Source: Domibacillus indicus (GTDB lineage: Bacteria > Bacillota > Bacilli > Bacillales > Domibacillaceae). Taken from it: 64,000 nucleotides of DNA. The notes beneath the pieces were generated by a model. The model did not search any database. It had not been told where the DNA came from and saw only the letters and a program-made list of their open reading frames with translations. The position numbers and the translations under genes are program-made. Below are positions 61,259 through 64,000 of the stretch, in pieces; within the stretch, counting starts at the first letter, position 1; each line of letters starts with the position of its first letter. The DNA is taken from the NCBI RefSeq assembly GCF_000970685.1, contig NZ_LAJB01000015.1, positions 33,777-97,776 of the forward strand, in the 5' to 3' direction.

Positions 61259-61417
61259 TTAGAGCTGTTGGGTTTTTACTTTAATCTTTTTTTTAAGGGC
61301 AATTCGTTTTTTTTCTACTTTTTTTATCTTTCTAAGGGTTAAGAGGGAAAGAAGGCTAAGTATAACGTAAACAAATGCATGATCAGGTTCAGTATGCTCA
61401 TTATTGATTATTTTCAT
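61259..61417 (-). CDS. Small basic membrane protein, immunity-like, 52 aa
   Basis: MKIINNEHTEPDHAFVYVIL, then a hydrophobic segment (about 14-28) and a Lys/Arg-rich tail (RKIKKVEKKRIALKKKIKVK). GGAGAAGGTG upstream of ATG 61,417. Lies 21 bases after the cysteine-rich peptide gene and before a terminator. One membrane helix with a basic tail is typical of immunity proteins of small bacteriocins. No homologue is recognised, so the role is inferred. Confidence 0.55.
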   Translation of the reverse strand: MKIINNEHTEPDHAFVYVILSLLSLLTLRKIKKVEKKRIALKKKIKVKTQQL

Positions 61418-61438
61418 AAGCTTCACCTTCTCCCTTTT

Positions 61439-61690
61439 TTATACGTAGACTCCTTTAGGAAAGCAATCTACCAAACACTCTTCCATGGAGTAGGTGCAAC
61501 GAACACAGATGCTTTTTTTAACTAGCACAGTACATGCAGCCAGACAGCCCCAGTTGATCTTAGCTACTTTTTTGCAATTATATTTTCTTAATTCATAGCC
61601 AGAAGGACAGGAGGCTAGTGATGTCATTGTATCATTATTTCCGTTTAAAATCATTTCTGGATTTTCTGCATTAGGGATAGGTATTGGAGC
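61439..61690 (-). pseudogene. Eight-cysteine secreted peptide gene, 5' end lost to an IS
   Basis: The minus frame reads VVAPIPIPNAENPEMILNGN, NDTMTSLASCPSGYELRKYN, CKKVAKINWGCLAACTVLVK, KSICVRCTYSMEECLVDCFP, KGVYV. Eight Cys in about 50 residues suggest four disulfides. VVAPIPIPNA looks like the end of a signal peptide. The frame is cut at about 61,690-61,695, where IS3-type sequence begins, so the start codon and signal are missing. The only internal ATG (61,654) lacks a ribosome binding site. Confidence 0.55.
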
Positions 61691-61691
61691 G

Positions 61692-62530
61692 ACTACTTAT
61701 CCGGACAGAAAAATTAAGGTCACGTACACTTGACCTAAAACAGATGAGGAGTTCCAACTATGACAAAGTGAGAACGCCGCACATTCACGCCCGAGTTTAA
61801 AAAGCAAATGGTGCAGTTGTACCAGAATGGAAAAACGAAACGAGCGATTATTGATGAATGTGATCTGACTCCGTCATCTCTTGACCGATGAATCAACCAG
61901 GCTGAAACCTTAAAGAGAAAGACAATCATTCTCCTGAACAGCAGGAGCTTTTGGAACTTCGCAAGGAACTAAAGCAGCTCAAAGTCGAATTGCATAAGCA
62001 TGGATTTACGGTTTCTAGGAGACGTATTGGCCGCATCATGAAGGAACAAGGGCTTGTTACAGTGGCACAGTTCAAGCCGCAGAAAACTCCCTGTAATGAG
62101 TCAGCTCAGGCGAATGAATTGAAACGCAGTTTCATCAGACAAAAGCGAAAAAAGTAGTCGTCAGTGATTTAACATTCATCAAAGTCAAAAACAAATGGCA
62201 TTACGTATGTATCTTTGTCGATCTCTTTAATCGCGAAATCATTGGCTTCAGCACAGGACCCAACAAAGATGCAGGCCTTGTCGCACGGACTTTTTCTTCT
62301 ATTCAAGGTGATCTGCGGGATATCCAGCTGTTCCATACCGACCGTGGCAGCGAATTTAAAAACCAGCTCATTGACGAAACGTTACCAGCCTTCCAGATTG
62401 GCCGCTCCTTAAAACTGTCCAAATGATAATTGCCGTGGCGGAAGCCACATTTAAAATCGTTAAAACAGAGTTTATCAGCCAGATGAAGTTTGATAGTTTA
62501 GAGCATCTTACGCTTGCTCTTTCACTTCTT
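61692..62530 (+). mobile_element. IS3-family element, degenerate copy A
   Basis: TTATCCGGACAG opens the element. OrfA (from 61,759) reads ERRTFTPEFKKQMVQLYQNG, TKRAIIDECDLTPSSLDR with TGA codons where Trp is expected. OrfB pieces follow: LHKHGFTVSRRRIGRIMKEQ, DLTFIKVKNKWHYVCIFVDL, FNREIIGFSTGPNKDAGLVA, HTDRGSEFKNQLIDETLPAF, AVAEATFKIVKTEF. The region between orfA's leucine-rich helix and orfB's start is deleted, and the last about 40 codons are missing. Confidence 0.85.
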
Positions 62531-62553
62531 CAACTAATGGGGTGCAAGAGTTT

Positions 62554-62586
62554 AAAAACCGGCTGCTGTTCCAACCGGTCTTTTTT
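62554..62586 (+). terminator. Terminator-like hairpin after IS copy A
   Basis: AAACCGG and CCGGT around CTGCTGTTCCAA, followed by CTTTTTT. Confidence 0.5.
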
Positions 62587-62689
62587 CCTCCTCAACTAAC
62601 AAAGCAGTTTAGTTTAATAACGATAAATAAAAACTTCCTAATGCAACATAAAAAACACTATGTACTCTTGCTAACAATATGAAGAAACA

Positions 62690-63095
62690 AGGGATTGTTT
62701 CTTCATATAATACGTAATGCGGCCAATATGCCCTCTGGAAACCGTAAATCCACGCTTGTGCAGTTCGACTTTGATCTTGTGTGTACCCGTAGGCACTTCT
62801 GTTTTGTTTGAAAATCTCTATGACAGCACCTGTTATATCGTCTTCTTACTGACATTCATCGGCCTCATAGAGTAGGTAGGTACTACATGTGATTTGCAGG
62901 ACGCCGTACATTGCTAATACCGAGTATTCATCTCTATTTCGCTTAATGACATTTACTTTCATTCCATGATCGGCGCGGCTTACTTTAAGATATCGTTCTT
63001 TATTCTAAACTGTTTCATTCAGTTCCTTGCGAGGTTCCAAAAGCTCCTGCTGTTGAGGAGAACGATTATCTTTCTCTTTAGTTCTATTAAAGAAA
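62690..63095 (-). mobile_element. IS3-family fragment, copy B, inverted
   Basis: The minus strand carries the same sequence as copy A around RQQELLEPRKELN, then the segment copy A has lost: MKVNVIKRNRDEYSVLAMYG, EDDITGAVIEIFKQNRSAYG, and IKVELHKRGFTVSRGHIGRI. It ends abruptly. Several stops. Both ends of the element are absent. Confidence 0.8.
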
Positions 63096-63211
63096 AATGT
63101 TGATTTTCTTATTGAAATAACAGAGCACTTTAATTCCATAAGAAAACTAAGTATACCCTACCTAGATTCTAATCTTGTGTTATGCTTTTATTAAAAAACA
63201 GGAGGACGCTA
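63096..63211. other. Spacer upstream of the HEPN-like gene
   Basis: AT-rich, contains the ribosome binding site AGGAGG at its end; no other feature recognised. Confidence 0.35.
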
Positions 63212-63886
63212 ATGTTTCAAAGGTTAACTTGGCTTGAATTTGCAATTGATTTAGAGAACGAAAACTTTAAAAATTATATTGATTTTATGGAAGAAAATAT
63301 TTACAAAGAACAGTCACAATTAGAACGGTCTTATAACGAACATATAAAGAACTATCCACCCGAGGATCACGAACAAATTTTTGAATATATGTATGAGGAC
63401 CAATTTTATAACATAGAAAAGGTTTTCCCTAAAATAATGAGAACGTCAGCTTTAATATCGCAGTACTCATATCTAGAAAAAACACTTAATACAATTTCAA
63501 ATGAATGTGAAAGAAAATATAATTTATCATTAAACCCTGAAGATATCAGGCATAATGGTGTAAAGAAATATCTTTTTTACTTAAAGAAAGTTGTTGGATT
63601 AAATATCAATGATACCGAAATATTATGGCAAAAGATATATGCTTATAATCAAATAAGAAATCGTTTTGTTCATTCACCAGATGAAAAATTTACGGCAAAA
63701 GAAAAGGCTAACTTTGAACAAAAAGTCAAGGGACTGTCATTCGAACAACACCCGCTTGACCCGAATATTTTTGAGCTGAAGAGTATAGACAAAGAAATTA
63801 ATACTGATTTTTTTGAATTGCTTACTCAAGCACTAAAAATTGTTAGTAATGAAATAAAAAAGAAAGATAAAGAACTGGATCAATAA
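63212..63886 (+). CDS. HEPN-like protein with RNxxxH motif
   Basis: 224 residues, entirely soluble and helical. NQIRNRFVHSPDEKF (about 146-160) contains R149-N-R-F-V-H154, the Rx4H motif of HEPN ribonucleases; an earlier SYLEKTLNTISNECE helix fits the preceding HEPN helix. HEPN proteins are common in toxin-antitoxin, abortive infection and other defence systems. ATG 63,212 has AGGAGG upstream. No antitoxin-like partner is visible before the window ends. Confidence 0.6.
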   Translation: MFQRLTWLEFAIDLENENFKNYIDFMEENIYKEQSQLERSYNEHIKNYPPEDHEQIFEYMYEDQFYNIEKVFPKIMRTSALISQYSYLEKTLNTISNECERKYNLSLNPEDIRHNGVKKYLFYLKKVVGLNINDTEILWQKIYAYNQIRNRFVHSPDEKFTAKEKANFEQKVKGLSFEQHPLDPNIFELKSIDKEINTDFFELLTQALKIVSNEIKKKDKELDQ

Positions 63887-64000
63887 GTTCCCTTTCGGCT
63901 TGTCGAACTGACTGAGCAGCATTCCTCTAATAATTGAAAACGCCATTAATATCGAGTACAAAGCTTGTGGCAAATCGTACTTAAACAAAAGAAAGAGGAC
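63887..64000. other. End of window, nothing recognised
   Basis: A short stretch after the HEPN-like gene with no terminator or gene start that I can support. Confidence 0.3.

Noticed and set aside
1..64000. CRISPR array, prophage structural genes, rRNA or tRNA genes
   Set aside because: No regularly spaced repeats, no phage head or tail genes and no RNA-gene signatures were seen on either strand.

Overview
The window looks like a chromosome segment of an aerobic, spore-forming member of the Bacillaceae. The evidence is a CotA-type spore-coat laccase, a CotF-type coat protein, a menaquinol oxidase operon (qoxABCD), a T-box in front of proB, NagR (dre), PurR and AraR operators with Bacillus-type consensus, YtpB, SalA, YpsA, the YfmT/YfmS pair and the YrhE/YrhD/YrhG formate set. 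No tRNA, rRNA or CRISPR array was seen.

Layout. 1-3,600: proB (cut by the window edge) behind a T-box, a CoA-pyrophosphatase-type Nudix enzyme, ilvE and a metallo-beta-lactamase-fold hydrolase. 3,600-6,600: an orphan tyrosine recombinase, one coiled-coil gene and hairpin-rich non-coding DNA, probably the remains of an integrated element. 6,600-24,900: uvsE, a GlcNAc regulon (nagA-nagB-nagR-UPF0309 divergent from a GlcNAc PTS gene, two NagR operators between), cotA, ytpB, a two-gene osmoprotectant ABC transporter, a CHAD protein, purT, ypsA, an ABC-F gene and a protein with a tandemly duplicated domain. 25,200-29,100: a three-gene operon of an HscC-type Hsp70, a membrane J-protein and a DUF1266 protein, with the same combination of families as the E. 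coli hscC/djl/ybe cluster. 29,400-44,600: yfmT-yfmS, a formate block (FNT channel divergent from a formate-dehydrogenase-like protein plus DUF1641, both behind leader terminators), salA, a decayed lytS/lytT pair beside an intact cstA, a CDF transporter, a coat protein, GNAT and MOSC proteins. 44,600-49,700: qoxABCD, an unlisted 27-codon holin-like type I toxin with a probable antisense RNA, and a DUF1992 gene.

49,800-64,000 is accessory and decaying. It holds an Old Yellow Enzyme pseudogene, a secreted GH43 arabinanase with AraR operators, a copper-amine-oxidase-N pseudogene, a Panacea-type (PanA) toxin-antitoxin pair, an IS5-family remnant with a 3-bp target duplication, frameshifted DUF3238-like and lipoprotein-like genes, an eight-cysteine peptide plus small basic membrane protein (bacteriocin/immunity-like) truncated by an IS3-family copy, a second inverted IS3 fragment and a HEPN-type protein. 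From about 54,300 on the DNA is visibly AT-richer than the core.

The best candidates for undescribed biology are the paired leader terminators between the formate genes, the Hsp70-J-DUF1266 operon in a Gram-positive, the holin-like toxin/antisense module with a LexA-like box, the PanA pair and the truncated cysteine-rich peptide locus.
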